From positions 1,736,001-1,800,000 of the forward strand of contig JACGZH010000005.1 of the NCBI GenBank assembly GCA_014706385.1: a stretch of DNA of 64,000 nucleotides, read 5' to 3'. Position numbers and translations under genes: made by a program. The notes below the pieces were generated by a model. The model did not search any database and was not told the origin of the DNA. It was given only the letters and a program-made list of their open reading frames with translations. Positions 34,072 to 45,535 of this stretch are shown one piece after another; position 1 is the stretch's first letter, and every line of letters begins with the position of its first letter. The stretch comes from Phaffia rhodozyma (taxonomy: Eukaryota; Basidiomycota; Tremellomycetes; Cystofilobasidiales; Mrakiaceae).

Positions 34072-36255
34072 TTATGCCTCTTGAACGTAATTACCTGGTT
34101 GAGACGATAGATACGATTAAGTCTTTGATATCAAGCAGGAACATGAAAGGGATGAGAACAAGAATATCTTACCAGGGAAGACACCCTCTCGGCCGTCGAG
34201 TCGCCCAGTCCACCAATCCTCGGTCGAGGGCGTTCGTTCTATGAGCTCGATTCTGTCTCCAACGGAGAATCCAAGATCGCCCGCAGCCTAAGGAAGAAAA
34301 GCGAACGAAAAGAACATGATAAGCCTAGGTTGATGTTGTTTCTCCGCATCCATGAACCATGAAGCCCTCGAATAACTCTGTATTTGACGAAGAGAAGAGG
34401 AACGCACTTGAGCTTCAAAGTCAAACAGAGCGACTACATAGGCAGGCGCAGGAGCGTTGTAGCTTGGCTTGGGCTTGAGCGGAGGCGGAGGTGGGGGGGC
34501 TTTCTTGACACCTCCAGCACCACTGTACGCAGAGGAGGATGGCGGAGCGGTGTACGCAGGAGGCGCGGCTACTGTCCTGGAGGGAGGAGGCGCGGAGCTG
34601 TAAGAGCTAGACGATCGTAGAGGGGGCGCAGCAACACTACCCGCCGTTCGGCCTAAGGTCGAGGAGGATGAGGAGGACTTTCGACCAAGTCCAGTGTGGC
34701 CATGCTGGCTCATCATCTTGGCTAAAGCAGATAAGAAAATAAGTGGTTTGTTCAGAAACATGATTGCGACGCCTAGAAACATCAAGTGTTCACCCACCAG
34801 TAGAAGTTTGTCTTTGAACGACGCTGAGGCCTTCGAGGACCTCAGCGGTGTCTCCGATAGCTTCGTCGTAAATGTTGTCCATATCTGTTCTAGAAAGATC
34901 GTATTTTCCATCTGCGAATGACTGTAGCTTCTCGAGCATCATGTAGAAGATATTGAGTCTGGAAGAAAGCAAGCTGATGAGACACTAGAAGCAGCTAGAA
35001 GCAGCTAGAAAGACTGGTAGAGAGGAGAGTCGAGAGGGACTGACTGCATGAAGTAGAAGGAATGGAACAAGGGATCGATGAATCTGGTGGAAAGTCGAAG
35101 GAACTGGGGAAGTTCGATCTTGAGGGCATTGTTGTAGTGATCATACTCCTCAGTGGCTAGTTCGAAGTCTTGTTCGTACTGAGAGCATGAAAGAATGATA
35201 GATCTGTCTGTCAGTATTCGATCGAGCGCCTTTTGTTCAGGATGGTAACGGAACGAACCTTGAACAGGTTCTTCTCGTCGCTCATGGACTTTTCTTTCTT
35301 GTCCCGGAGCTTAGTCAATGAGTTGTTGTGTCGGTCATAGTCCACTAACTGTTGAGGCGAGACAGGGCAGGCAAAAGAGACAAAAACCTTGATAAGCGGC
35401 AGGAAGCAAGTCTTGGCGAACGGGATTGTGATAGAAGCTCCAGATGAACCTTGTGTTCTCGCTTGGAGATAGTTTTCCTTATCCTCTTAAGAACATCGTT
35501 CAGCTCCTTGCATGGACCGATAATCCTGGCATCAATGAGCTCCAACTCTGGACTGAGAACAGTCCTGAGCTCGGACATGAGCGAGCTGTACTGAGTCGCG
35601 TGTTTGATAGTGTTCTCTGCCTGAGGAAACTTGCCGATGAGGTCGTACTCGCTCCCGAGGGGAGAAAAGAGGGAGGTAAAAGAGACAGAGAACTGATCTC
35701 CAGAGAGAAGAAGAGCTGAGCGGGAGAGATAGAGGGAAAAGAAGGACGTGGACGTATCAGAAACGTTCTAGGCTCGCGACAAAGGCGCAGAAGGGAGAGA
35801 GTGAGAAAGTACTGACAGAGCACTCCGTCTCGGAAGACTCGAGCATCCTTGTAGAGCCGTTCACATCCGGCCTCGATGGACTTGTACTTTCGCTCTAGAT
35901 CATCCTGTCAGGCGAGAAGGAATGAGGAGTGGTCAGGAATGGCGAGAGATGTTTCGGTAGGTTGGCTGGAACAGCGGCGTGGCTTACGAATTCTGGATCA
36001 TTGCTCTCTGAAGGAAACAGAAGTAGAGTGTGAGGAACGAAGTGGATAGCGATGGACGATTCAAACACAAGAAAAACACAGCACACATATCAGCTACGAT
36101 CTACTGGAAAGACTTACGACCCTGGATTGATAGACCAAGGGAGACAAGAAGAACAGATATCGAAAGCACAAGCGGAAGGACAAACTCTTGGCCATTCCCA
36201 CCCGGGAGGTGATATTGTGAGGCGTTCTCTGAGCTGCTTTGATGATTCCTTTCAT
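34072..36255 (-). CDS. RVS167: BAR-SH3 amphiphysin homologue (Rvs167/Hob1)
   Basis: Membrane-curving protein of endocytosis and actin patches, acting as a heterodimer with Rvs161. Ten exons, high to low: 36255-36186, 36007-35988, 35904-35817, 35697-35450, 35348-35259, 35178-35045, 34958-34798, 34721-34408, 34287-34173, 34094-34072 (420 aa). The start MKGIIKAAQRTPHNITSRVG is the standard Rvs167 opening. The N-BAR domain (about residues 1-245) includes NDPEFDDLERKYKSIEAGCE, RTVLSPELELIDARIIGPCK, ISKREHKLVDYDRHNNSLTK and YEQDFELATEEYDHYN. A Ser/Pro/Ala linker ends in a poly-Pro run. The C-terminal SH3 (about 355-417) reads ALFDFEAQAAGDLGFSVGD, EDWWTGRLDGREGVFPGNYV. Exon 2 is only 20 bases. All domains look complete. 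Confidence 0.96.
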
Positions 36256-36800
36256 GGTGACAGTTTCTAATGAGTATTAATACCTTTGTGTGCTGCTTTT
36301 CAGACGAACAGAAGGCCAACGGCGATGATGGCTCCTCCAGAGTCGACAGATGGGATGATGGATGCTGGACGATGTTGCAGATCTGACGAGAAGAGAAGCG
36401 GGGTAGGATGAGATGAAGGTCTATTACGTAAGGTAATGATTATGTAATCAATACCTTATTACGTAACTGAAGCACAGCCTTCGGGCGCACGAACGTCATC
36501 TCGGCCCGGCCAGGCGTTTTGGCTTGGGCGTCAAGCGCACACTTGGAAGACAGAGTGAACATCCCGTTCTTGAACGTCCACCGTCTTTCGTCCATCAAGA
36601 TCAGCTAGGTGAGTTGGGTGAGAGAGAGAGAGAGAGAGCATGTCTGTGTGCGTGTGTGTGCGTGTGCGGACATACGCAATTCATGGTGGTAGCCTTCGAG
36701 TTGGATATTCATAATTCCATTGCTTGTTTCTTACCCACTACCATGTTTGTGTCGACCAATCTAACATCATTCTTCTCTCTCTTTCTTATAGTCTTCTTTC
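36256..36800. other. Divergent promoter region RVS167 / VPS62-family gene
   Basis: It contains an imperfect inverted repeat with two TTACGTAA sites (36424-36466), a GA dinucleotide run at about 36621-36638 and a GT/GC-rich alternating stretch at about 36647-36668. No gene supported. Confidence 0.55.
36424..36466. promoter_or_regulatory. 43-bp imperfect palindrome with two TTACGTAA sites
   Basis: TTACGTAA at 36424-36431 and 36459-36466, extended inward as TTACGTAAGGTA and TACCTTATTACGTAA around an AT-rich centre with ATTATGTAAT. TTACGTAA is a palindromic bZIP-type half-site pair (Yap/CRE-like). It lies about 170 bases upstream of RVS167 and 335 upstream of the VPS62-type gene. Confidence 0.5.
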
Positions 36801-39190
36801 ATGTGGATAACATCAGCAGCGCCAGCTCTAAACTTCTTGTACATACTCTCGTCGATCACCTCAACTGCCGGCCTACCGTTTGATCAAATCCCGTTTGTGG
36901 CTGAATCCTCTGGAGTCACTACTGCCACCAACAACAGCAATAATGATGATACTACTCATAACCTAGCTAGGAAGTTTGCACCGATTATCTACCTTGCGTC
37001 AGTTTACTCTCTTCCACTTCATACCTTATCTATCTTCAAGATCGCAAGCTGATCCAATCTGACTCGACACAGCAAGGACGAACGGTTCTTCCCCGCCTCG
37101 ATCGACTACTTTCTTCCATCGTTGACGGTCAGCTTGAGTGCTCAAGATTCAGCCACACAAACACTTACACACCGCTAACTTTCTCACTCTCAATTCGTTT
37201 TTCGCTTCTTTTTCCCTCCTTCAGGCTCTCCATGACGACTCGTCCCGTCCTGTTTCTCGTTCGCCCACGTCACTCAACTCTACTAACTTGGACCGTCTTC
37301 CCTACCACGGATCAGGTGTTCACCTCGCCATCAACTCTCCACCCGCGCCGTCCGCCAAGGAAAACGCGTACAATGCCCAACCTTTCTTTCCTCCCGCCCG
37401 ACCTGGTGAGATCGATGAGCGCGTCTACGGCAATCAGCACAGACCTATAGGCGATTGGTCCTCTTTGGCTGTCGCGGTCGAGAAGAGTAAAGAGGGCGTG
37501 GTCGATTTGTATTACTGGACATACTACCCATATAATTTTGGAAAGTTCGTCGGCGCACGCGTCGGTTGGGTAGGAAACCACATCAGTGATTGGGAGTGCA
37601 TGATGGTTAGGACTGTAGACGGCGAGCCTATCAGCGTGGATTATCGTATGTTCACTCACCCTTACTTCTCTCGCTGCCTCGTCCTACGCTGCTTACTATA
37701 TCCTTTCTCTTCTAGTCTCTCACACGGGCAGATTCAACTATGGGTCAGTTTATATTCTCTAACTGAGCGTCAACAAGATGAAGAGTTCATTTGGATCATT
37801 TTTCAAACACATCGGTCAACCTAGAACCATGCCGTGGAACAAAGTGACGAAGGAAGACGGTCGACCGGTTGGCTATGCTGCTATGGGTAAACTCTTTCCT
37901 TCTACTCCTATCATTTCATGTATAGGTATTTACTCTGCGCCCTTTTTCTGCTATCCATCTCAGGTTCTCACGGACTATGGCCGACGGAAGGTGAACACGT
38001 GTATGCCTCTGTAGGTCATATCTTCCATATTTTCTTCTCAATCATATCTTCCAACTCATCTCTATGTGACCTCTACAGGCTTTCAAGTATTTCAAGTTGG
38101 TCGACTCGTGAGGCTACTCTTCATTGATCTTTCTCTTTACCCGAATTGTGTTGGATTCTGATATACTATCCCTGGCTACAGGACATCCCGCGGCCAAAGA
38201 TGGGATACCCTTCTCGACCAGCGGTTTTTACCATATTGGGAAGAGACCTCCACACCGGCTCACAGACGAAGAAAAGTCTATAGAGGTCCTGATAGCTGGG
38301 CAAACTTTAAGGGCCGTTGGGGAGATGATGGAGAACGAACGTGCTGGTGGTGGAAAATTTATCCTGGTTGCCAGGCGAGTCTTGTACTATAGGTCAAATA
38401 TCACCATAGGATCCGAACTGACACTGTGTTTTTGCTCCGTCAAACAGATGGTCGACGGCCCGCAGGGACCTATACGGGATTCGATGCGAGACCCACCTCA
38501 ATGTGTTCTACCTTCCTCCTATTCAACCATCGCTTCTAACACTACGCCTTCGTTTACTATGTCGACGTATTCGATCTCCCTCTCAGCTCATTTAGTGTCT
38601 TCTCATATCTCCAGGACTTCAAACTCCACATCCACCTCGGCCTCGACAGCCGTCGGAGTTCGTCAACTCTGTAGACGAAACGGGTTTGATTCGTCCAACA
38701 CTAGAGAAGATGAAATCCCGCCGTACACTTTGGATCATAAAAAGGTGGACCTAAAAGGTAGAGCTGGAGAGGAGATCATTTGGAGTTGGGTGCCTCTGTC
38801 GGGTTCAACTTCTCCTCCCTCTGATGGAAGTAGCACGGAAGGAAGATTAAGTGAAATTATCGAAGTTCAAGGCTGTAAAAAAGGATACCACGTGGCTTCT
38901 TATGTGAGTTGAAAAAATGGCATTGTACTTGTGTGTGAGTGTGTGTTTGAATCAATACTGATATCAACGTTTTCAACATTCCTCTCGTGTACCTCTAGGG
39001 AGTGGCCCTTTCCACTTTCCCGCCCCCATCAGCCCCCTCTTACTCATCAGGAGAATGTGAGAGCTGCTCGTTCTTACCAGATATGAGAGACATCTGTGTC
39101 TCTAGGAACGAAAACAATCAATCCAGTAACCCTCAAGCCATCGTCATTGACGATTTAGATGCGTGGGGATGGGAGGAGACCACCTATTGA
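36801..39190 (+). CDS. VPS62-family (DUF946-like) secretory protein
   Basis: Ten exons 36801-36997, 37073-37127, 37225-37645, 37716-37743, 37825-37886, 37964-38010, 38079-38107, 38182-38383, 38448-38903, 38999-39190 give 562 aa. Residues 1-24 look like a signal peptide (LNFLYILSSITSTAG). The body matches the VPS62 family: LARKFAPIIYLAKDERFFPASIDYFLP; VDLYYWTYYPYNFGK; VGWVGNHISDWECMMVRTVDGEP; SHTGRFNYG; PVGYAAMGSHGLWPTEGEHVYA; and a Trp-rich block (WANFKGRWGDDGERTCWWW) followed by DGPQGPIRDS. In yeast VPS62 was found in vacuolar sorting screens; the biochemical role is unknown. Several exons are 28-62 bases. The exon 8 donor (GTACTA) is weaker than the rest. Possible cell-surface or vacuolar location is inference. 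Confidence 0.88.
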
Positions 39191-39410
39191 TATAACATCC
39201 CATTTTCTTCTTTCTTTTCAATCACTTCTCTTCCTTCTTTACTCATCTCGATCTCTATATCTTGCATCGTTTCCATTCCTTTCTCGCACAAACTGTGACA
39301 TCATTAGAATCTAGTTGTACAGGCAACCTCAAAGTTGTATGGTTTTTGACTGCGTGAGAGCAACCTGAACCGATAACGGTGGATACATGGCCCTTGTAGA
39401 ATTGGGTGTT

Positions 39411-42400
39411 TCATATGGTCCCCCAATCAGTAGGCGACTCACTCATCTCAAATTCAAAGACACCCCCTTGTAGGATATCCTGATGGTGAATGACAGGTTG
39501 GTCCACAGTCTTGCCGTTGATTGTCAACGATCGAATAAACTTCTTGTACGGAGCGCCTGGCGCTAGGATATTCAATTTGATTCGGGGTGATGAGGTGTCG
39601 TGTGGATCAGGAAGACTAATGGATATGTTCGAGAACAACGGGGATCCAACGATGTACTCTGTTGATGCAGGATTTACTTTGAGAAACGAAATCAGAGAAT
39701 AATGGCATTAGGACGGGTTTCTCTGACTGGAAGGTGGACTAAACAAGGATTGAATACCTGGGTAAAATCCGAACGAGGAGAATAGAAACCAAGCGCTCAT
39801 CTGTCCACAATCTTCGTTGCTTTTGTTTGAACAAACCGGCGAAAGAGACAAGGGGTAGAAATGAGTGCGAGTCATTCTTGCAGGCCCAGTTGCTAGAAAC
39901 AAAATTCACCCCAGAAGACCTTCGGGGCCAAGGCCATAGTTTCTCTCTAGAAGAGCAACCTATCGCGCGAACATATTCTTTAGTCAATAGGCTCACCATA
40001 TCAAATATCCAGCTGCCTAAAAAGACGTACCTGATGTACTCTCTCAGCTGATTTTGATGGAAACCTAGCTATTGAGTACAGATATGGCATGTGATGAGAT
40101 CTGAAGAATGCGCAACATGTGACCAGTAAGGACGAAATGTGATGAATGCTGATAAAATATAAAGAGGAGAAGAGGAAGCTTCTCACGGCTCGTTCGTGTG
40201 GTCGTTATGTCCTCCGTTAAAGTGTTCATCCAAGAAAGCGGCAAACTTTTCGCTGCCTTTCTTCAATTTGATCAGTCCTGAGAGTATCGACCAAAGTCTA
40301 TATGTCAGACGATTCTACAGCTACATCTACAAACCGGGTCAAAAATAAAACTTACCATTCATGTCATGCAGGACATCAAATGTATAAGCCCACTTGTCTC
40401 CCTCTGTCCAACCGGCATCTGGACCTGCCCATGAACCGTTCTCCAGCCGGGCTTCCATGAACCCAGTTTGGTGGTTATATATTCTTTTGTAGTTGAGAGA
40501 CCGATCGGCGTAGAACTCGGCATCAGAACTCTGGTTCATCAGAGAAGCCACAACAGATACCGCATAGTCGTCATATGCATATGCCAGCGTTCTGGAGCCA
40601 GCCTCAGTGTGCTGAATTGTGAACACCGTCTCATTCAGGCATCAGTTATCTATTTGGTTGATGATTATCTGAGATGTATCACAACCTCTTCCTTACCTGA
40701 TCATGGGCGACGAAGCCTTTCTTTTTGTACAAAGTCAAACCCGCCCGAACTTCATAATCGGTGTGTTCTTCTCGATCAGCGTATCTATGAAAAATCAGAT
40801 TGTTCAGATACTGTCAAAGACATCAGATTGATACCTAAAAAAACATACTGAGTTGTGGTATCGTTCACGGGGGGAACATCTGCATTCTTCTTGATGGCCT
40901 CATATGCAAGAGTTTGGTTGAAACAAGTCATGTTACGCACCATCGCAGTTGCAATGAGAGAGTCTGCATGTGTGCCTATCTATAAAGCACGGAGAGGTGA
41001 GAAACTTGATTAGAGAGTGTGCCAACACGAGCAGATAGACCGAGAAGCGTCAAACTGGGTGTGACTTGCCATGATGTTAGTCTCTACTACATTCTTCCAC
41101 ATCGGCAGCCATCCTCCTTGTTCATAATCTTGAAGCATCGAATTAATCATGCCCGAAATTCGCTCTGGAACAAAAAGAATCTGCCATGGCCAGGCAGCTC
41201 TGAAGGTATCCCATATTGAGTATCCTGAATAGGATATACCGGTATGCACGGAATCATCGTAGCCCGAGTAGTACCTTCCCTCCTCACTGACTTCGTAAGG
41301 ATATTGCAGAGAGTGCCAGAAGCTGGCTGTATGTAATGACAAAAAGAACGAACTGGTAATTAGTTAGATCTGAATACTCATGGCACATATGCAGTATCAA
41401 ACGTATATGCTGACTATAGAAAATTTTCTTCCACTTCTTGTCCTCTCGATCAGCGTCTGTCCCGGTCAACGTCACTGTCTCCAACGCAGATTTCCATTCC
41501 TGTCGACACGCCTGGGCAGTGTCCTCCAGCCGCCATGTTTTTCCTATCTCCCTTTCCAAATTCCTCCTAGCCTGATCGATACTGATGAAGCTTGTTCCAA
41601 TCTTGACTTCGACTTGTTGAACATGAGATACAAAAGTTACCCATCCAGCTATGTCCTCGCCCTCTTCCAGTGACACTGTGTTACGATACAGAGTTCTCCC
41701 ATTAGAGGTTCCATACGAGGCGAAAGGTTCGGAGAATCGAGCGACATAATACCCTGCAAATGAGGATGCTGAGGAGGGACCTATTATAGAATCTTGACGT
41801 TCAGGATTAGATCCGGCAATCTCGCGAAGAAAAGGATTGATGTACGCCGATCCACCGAGAACAGCTGTGACGTTTGAAGGATCAGACGTGATGATGGTGT
41901 TACGAGTAGATTGAACGATGACAAAGGGAGACAGTGTTGTGTTCTGGAACGTATATCTGATGTGGCCCACCCGAGAGCCTACATTGGGATGGACCGGAAA
42001 CGGAGGCCATCAGCAGTAGCAACAGCAACGACAGCCGACACCTGAACGAATAGGTCCGGAAAGAGCTTACTCGACGAATGCTCTCCTATAATCCGGCCTC
42101 CCTGGCCGGCTGACATATTGACACGGTAGTAAGAAGGGAAAGTGACCTCATCGTCATGAGAGAACGCCAATCCTCGATCCTGAAACGCCGGGGTTACTGT
42201 TCCGAGCCCAGCCTGTACGACGACCTGGCCTGACTCACCCATCCAGATGGCAGGTTGATGAGTACCTACGATAAAGAGGAGCACTCAGTTGTATACGTCG
42301 AACAGCGCATTAAGAGCAAACATCTGGTAGGTACCTTGAAACCCGTGTATTCTAGGATCCGTCACGTTATATGAAGTACTTGATACAAACTATGCTCGTG

Positions 42401-42886
42401 CATTTGAATCGCCCAAGAATGTGAACCTATGGGCATATATGAGCTTCCGAGAATTCAGAAGCTTACATTTTGTCGGGTCTGAGCTGTCCATCTGGTCATA
42501 GCAAACGGAGGAGCTGGATACAGATCTCGTTAGTCAATTGAGTCCAACGGCTCTTGAGGGGTTACGCGACGCGTCATTAAGACTACCAACCTGTAGTAGG
42601 AATCATCCCGCCAGACTTATTGGGTTCATCCCCACCTGTTCCCACTAGACTATAGAACGACTTGAATAGAATACTTTCAGAACATACAATTTCAAACGGT
42701 TTCTGATTCAGCGATGTTAACTCACGGATCAATAAGATCGACTACTTCACTCGGGGGTTGTCTGAAAGAATCTGTGCTCAAGGATATTTCATTGATAGGC
42801 GATCTGAACGACGAAGAAAGAACAGAGAAAGATGCCACTAAGCTAGCAACAGCTCGTACGATTCCTGAGTCGTCCCAGATGTACAT
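39411..42886 (-). CDS. GH92 alpha-1,2-mannosidase-like glycosidase
   Basis: Calcium-dependent exo-alpha-mannosidase family. Fifteen exons, high to low: 42886-42726, 42649-42591, 42513-42467, 42389-42335, 42265-42071, 41978-41415, 41326-41070, 40979-40849, 40784-40697, 40611-40356, 40277-40187, 40100-40031, 39959-39910, 39819-39758, 39676-39411 (783 aa). Motifs in order: DLIDPLVGTGGDEPNKSG, GFQGTHQPAIWMGE, FYTSFWHSLQYP, GRYYSGYDDSVHTG, YSIWDTFRAAWPW, LQDYEQGGWLPMWKN, IGTHADSLIA, RTLAYAYDDYAV, FMEARLENGSWAGPD, FNGGHNDHTNEPSHHMPYLY, GPEGLLGNEDCGQMSAWFLF and FYPGVNPASTEYIVGSP. These match GH92, including the Glu/Asp-bearing ENG and GNEDCGQMSAW segments. The N-terminus has a weak hydrophobic stretch (VRAVASLVASFSVLSSF), so secretion is plausible. 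The intron after exon 7 has a GC donor. Confidence 0.93.
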
Positions 42887-43563
42887 GGTCGCAAGCAGTG
42901 AGTGCTGTTCGATTCGATTGTCGTGGATAAGATGTGTGTAGGATTGAACGACGGATGATTAGGGTTGAAGATCATGAACACGTGATTAGATAAGCGGTTG
43001 TCAGGGATGTGACCTGAGTGTTACACTCCGGTAACCTTCTCCTGCTTCTGCCGTTCCTCTTGCTTCGGTATTCCTTATGCTATCTCATTACATCAACATG
43101 CAAATATATGACCTTCAAGCGCAGGTGCTAGAAGCACCTTCTGTGATCTATCTTCTTATGTATAACCGTTGGAGTCTGAGGATGATATATAATACGGGAA
43201 TCATTCCGCCAACCATAGCTTAGTCTCCCAAGTTTGAATCTTTTGTTAATCCTGATGCCTGCCTTGTTTCCTAGTCCTTGTCCTTGTCCTTGTCCTTCGT
43301 GATTCTATCTATCCTATTTCCCAGTCCTGAGAGCCTGAATTTCTCCCTTGAAATCTAAGAGTCTTGTGTGGTTACAACTTCCGTAGCCTCATCGTTACCC
43401 TCCAAACCTGAACTCTAACAACCCGGATCCTGACGGCGGTGACGCAGCACATGATGCCGAAATCACGTGATTTCTCGGCCATCCGCTTTTGCTCTGTTGC
43501 GCTCTTCCTCTATAACTAAGAGCAAGTAGATCTTTCATTCTACCGTGTGTCCATCACAGAAAC
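42887..43563. other. Divergent intergenic region GH92 / RMD1-family gene
   Basis: CACGTG at 42979-42984 and 43464-43469 (TCACGTGA), one near each start. A TCCTTG hexamer repeats four times with a partial fifth at about 43275-43298. No gene supported. Confidence 0.55.
43275..43298 (+). repeat. TCCTTG tandem hexamer
   Basis: Short tandem hexanucleotide repeat in intergenic DNA, with degenerate copies just upstream (CCTTGTTTCC). Confidence 0.8.
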
Positions 43564-45306
43564 ATGCTCTCTCCTTTCATGCGCTCCCTCATCAGTAGGG
43601 CAAAGACTCAGTCTGTGTCTGGAGCTCTCAGAATACCTGCTGCAAGGACGGTATCGCCGATCTTGGCTAGGTATCAAAGTTCATCCTCCTCTTCGCTGAG
43701 GTCATCTAGTTCTACACCCGTGGCCTCGCTTTCAAGTTCTTCTCCTGCTGTTGGCACTCCTCGAAAACAACCACCGAAACCCCGTAAGGCCGCTAGAGAA
43801 GAATCAAAGCCTATCAGGATTCATCCCAGTCCTACTCGATCCTCTCTTAAACATATCTTTTCCTTCTCAACCGCTGTCAAGTACGACCTCGATCGCCTGG
43901 CCGCCTCCCTTCCCCCAGGAGCGCAAGCCGTCTCGACGGGTGAAAGCGAATACTGTTGGAGGGTTCCTTTAAACACTTCCTCAAATCTAAATATTGGCTC
44001 GGATGGAACAGGAGAGATCTGGATCCTTCGAAACGGAAGTTTTGTCACTTGGGGATTGGAGAGGGATCAAGCGCTAAACTGGTGGCGAAAGCTGTCAAAG
44101 CCAGCAGGTTTTGAGGTTGGACCCTATGAGGTTGTGGAAGACGAGAGTTTGGAATTTTACATCGATCCTGCAGAGTCAGTACCGTTTGATCTGATTCAAC
44201 GTCTCAAAAACATATGTTGACACGCCTCGACTTCATTCCGTCAATGTCTAGGCCAAACACTCGTCTTCAGGGAGACATCATCATTCTTTCTTCCAAACAT
44301 TCCTCTGCTCCCAACGAGTCGACCCTCCTGACCCGATATACGTTTTCCGAGGCCATTTCTCGATCATCTCAGCTATCTGTCATAGAAGGTCTGTCTTCTT
44401 AGACTGATGTCTTCAATTCAAGAAATGTGACTATTGACAGCCTGAGGTTTCTCTGTCTATAAAAATATATAGGACAACTCCTCAACTTACTAAACAAAGT
44501 ACAATTTGTTCCCCAGTATCTGGCTACCCAGGGAAAGGGTCCATACAAGCGTAAGGAGGTTATCAAACTGTATGCAACGACATCGATTCTCTCGCTCGGT
44601 TTTCTAGATAGCGCAACGTTCTAATCCAAGCCTTCCGGTCTCATAGACTCGGAGAACTTCTTGTTGTTCGGCAAGCCGTCAACCTACAAGGAGTAGGAGA
44701 CACACCTGAGCTTTTCTGGGATGCACCACCTATTCTTGAGGGTCAGCGCTGTCTTCCATTGAATTAAAAAAAAAGCTTATAGGATCGTACTCAATTACGT
44801 TGTTTGATATTCTGCAGAACATTTTAAAAGAGTCGTTAGAGCTCTTGAGGTTAACCAGCGAGTGGAAGAGCTCAACCACAAGATCAGCCATGCTCAAGAA
44901 CTTCATGGTTAGTACATGCTTTCTGTATCTTGTGCGCATCAACTTTTGATCCTGTGTTCACTGATGCATTCTGAATTCTACTAATATGAAATTTAGGTAC
45001 ACTAAAAGACCTTCTAACTGAGGTTCGCTTGTTTGTATACTCTTTCCTTCATACATTTCATTTTCACTCATCAGGATGTTGTTCTTCATCCCATATAGCA
45101 ATCTACTCACGACATGGAGGTTATCATCATTGCACTCATTGCCGTAGAAGTTGTTCTTGTGAGTTGTTTCCTCATCGGTTATGACCATACTGCAACATGA
45201 ATTAAGAAGCCCGTCTTTCTCGATCCCCCATCATACACAGGCTTTCTGGTCCCATTGGGATGAGCTCATGGATGCGCTCGGAATAGAAAGAGAAAAGAGG
45301 GTGTAG
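43564..45306 (+). CDS. RMD1/RMND1-family (DUF155) mitochondrial membrane protein
   Basis: Eight exons 43564-44174, 44252-44388, 44473-44569, 44647-44741, 44818-44907, 44997-45022, 45099-45158, 45241-45306 give 393 aa. The N-terminus (MLSPFMRSLISRAKTQSVSG...) looks like a mitochondrial presequence. The DUF155 core shows GEIWILRNGSFVTWGLERD, FYIDPAEPNTRLQGDIIIL, KLLGELLVVRQAVNLQG, VGDTPELFWD, VNQRVEELNHKI and the C-terminal membrane-anchor segment STHDMEVIIIALIAVEVVL (family usual: 'RLEWIIIxLIxxEV'). Mitochondrial members (human RMND1, yeast Mrx10) assist mitochondrial translation at the inner membrane; yeast Rmd1/Rmd8 are cytosolic, so the presequence favours the Mrx10 branch. Exons 6-8 are 26, 60 and 66 bases. 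The promoter has a TCACGTGA 95 bases upstream of the ATG. Confidence 0.9.
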
Positions 45307-45535
45307 ATCGCGCTTTCCTCATCGGTATTTACAAATAAGCCATATTCCCACTATAAATCATATCCTATGAACCACTACTCTATCCATCGATGTATTCCCA
45401 AACGAAAATAAGCATTGATTGAATTAAGACCCTGATGTTGATCCAGAGGGAAGAATGCTTGAATGCCAATGAACAAAGGAGAGATTTTATATCGGGGTTT
45501 CATTGGATTCTGTTTTTTTTTTGTTTCTTGTCTAT

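Noticed and set aside
35444..35719. Plus-strand 91-codon frame
   Set aside because: Antisense to RVS167 exon 4 (BAR domain), which is clearly the real coding strand.
15177..42886. Possible secondary-metabolite cluster (dioxygenase, Zn2Cys6 factor, glycosidase)
   Set aside because: These genes are separated by BUB3, NUM1, COQ11, RVS167 and other housekeeping genes, and there is no backbone synthase, transporter or P450.
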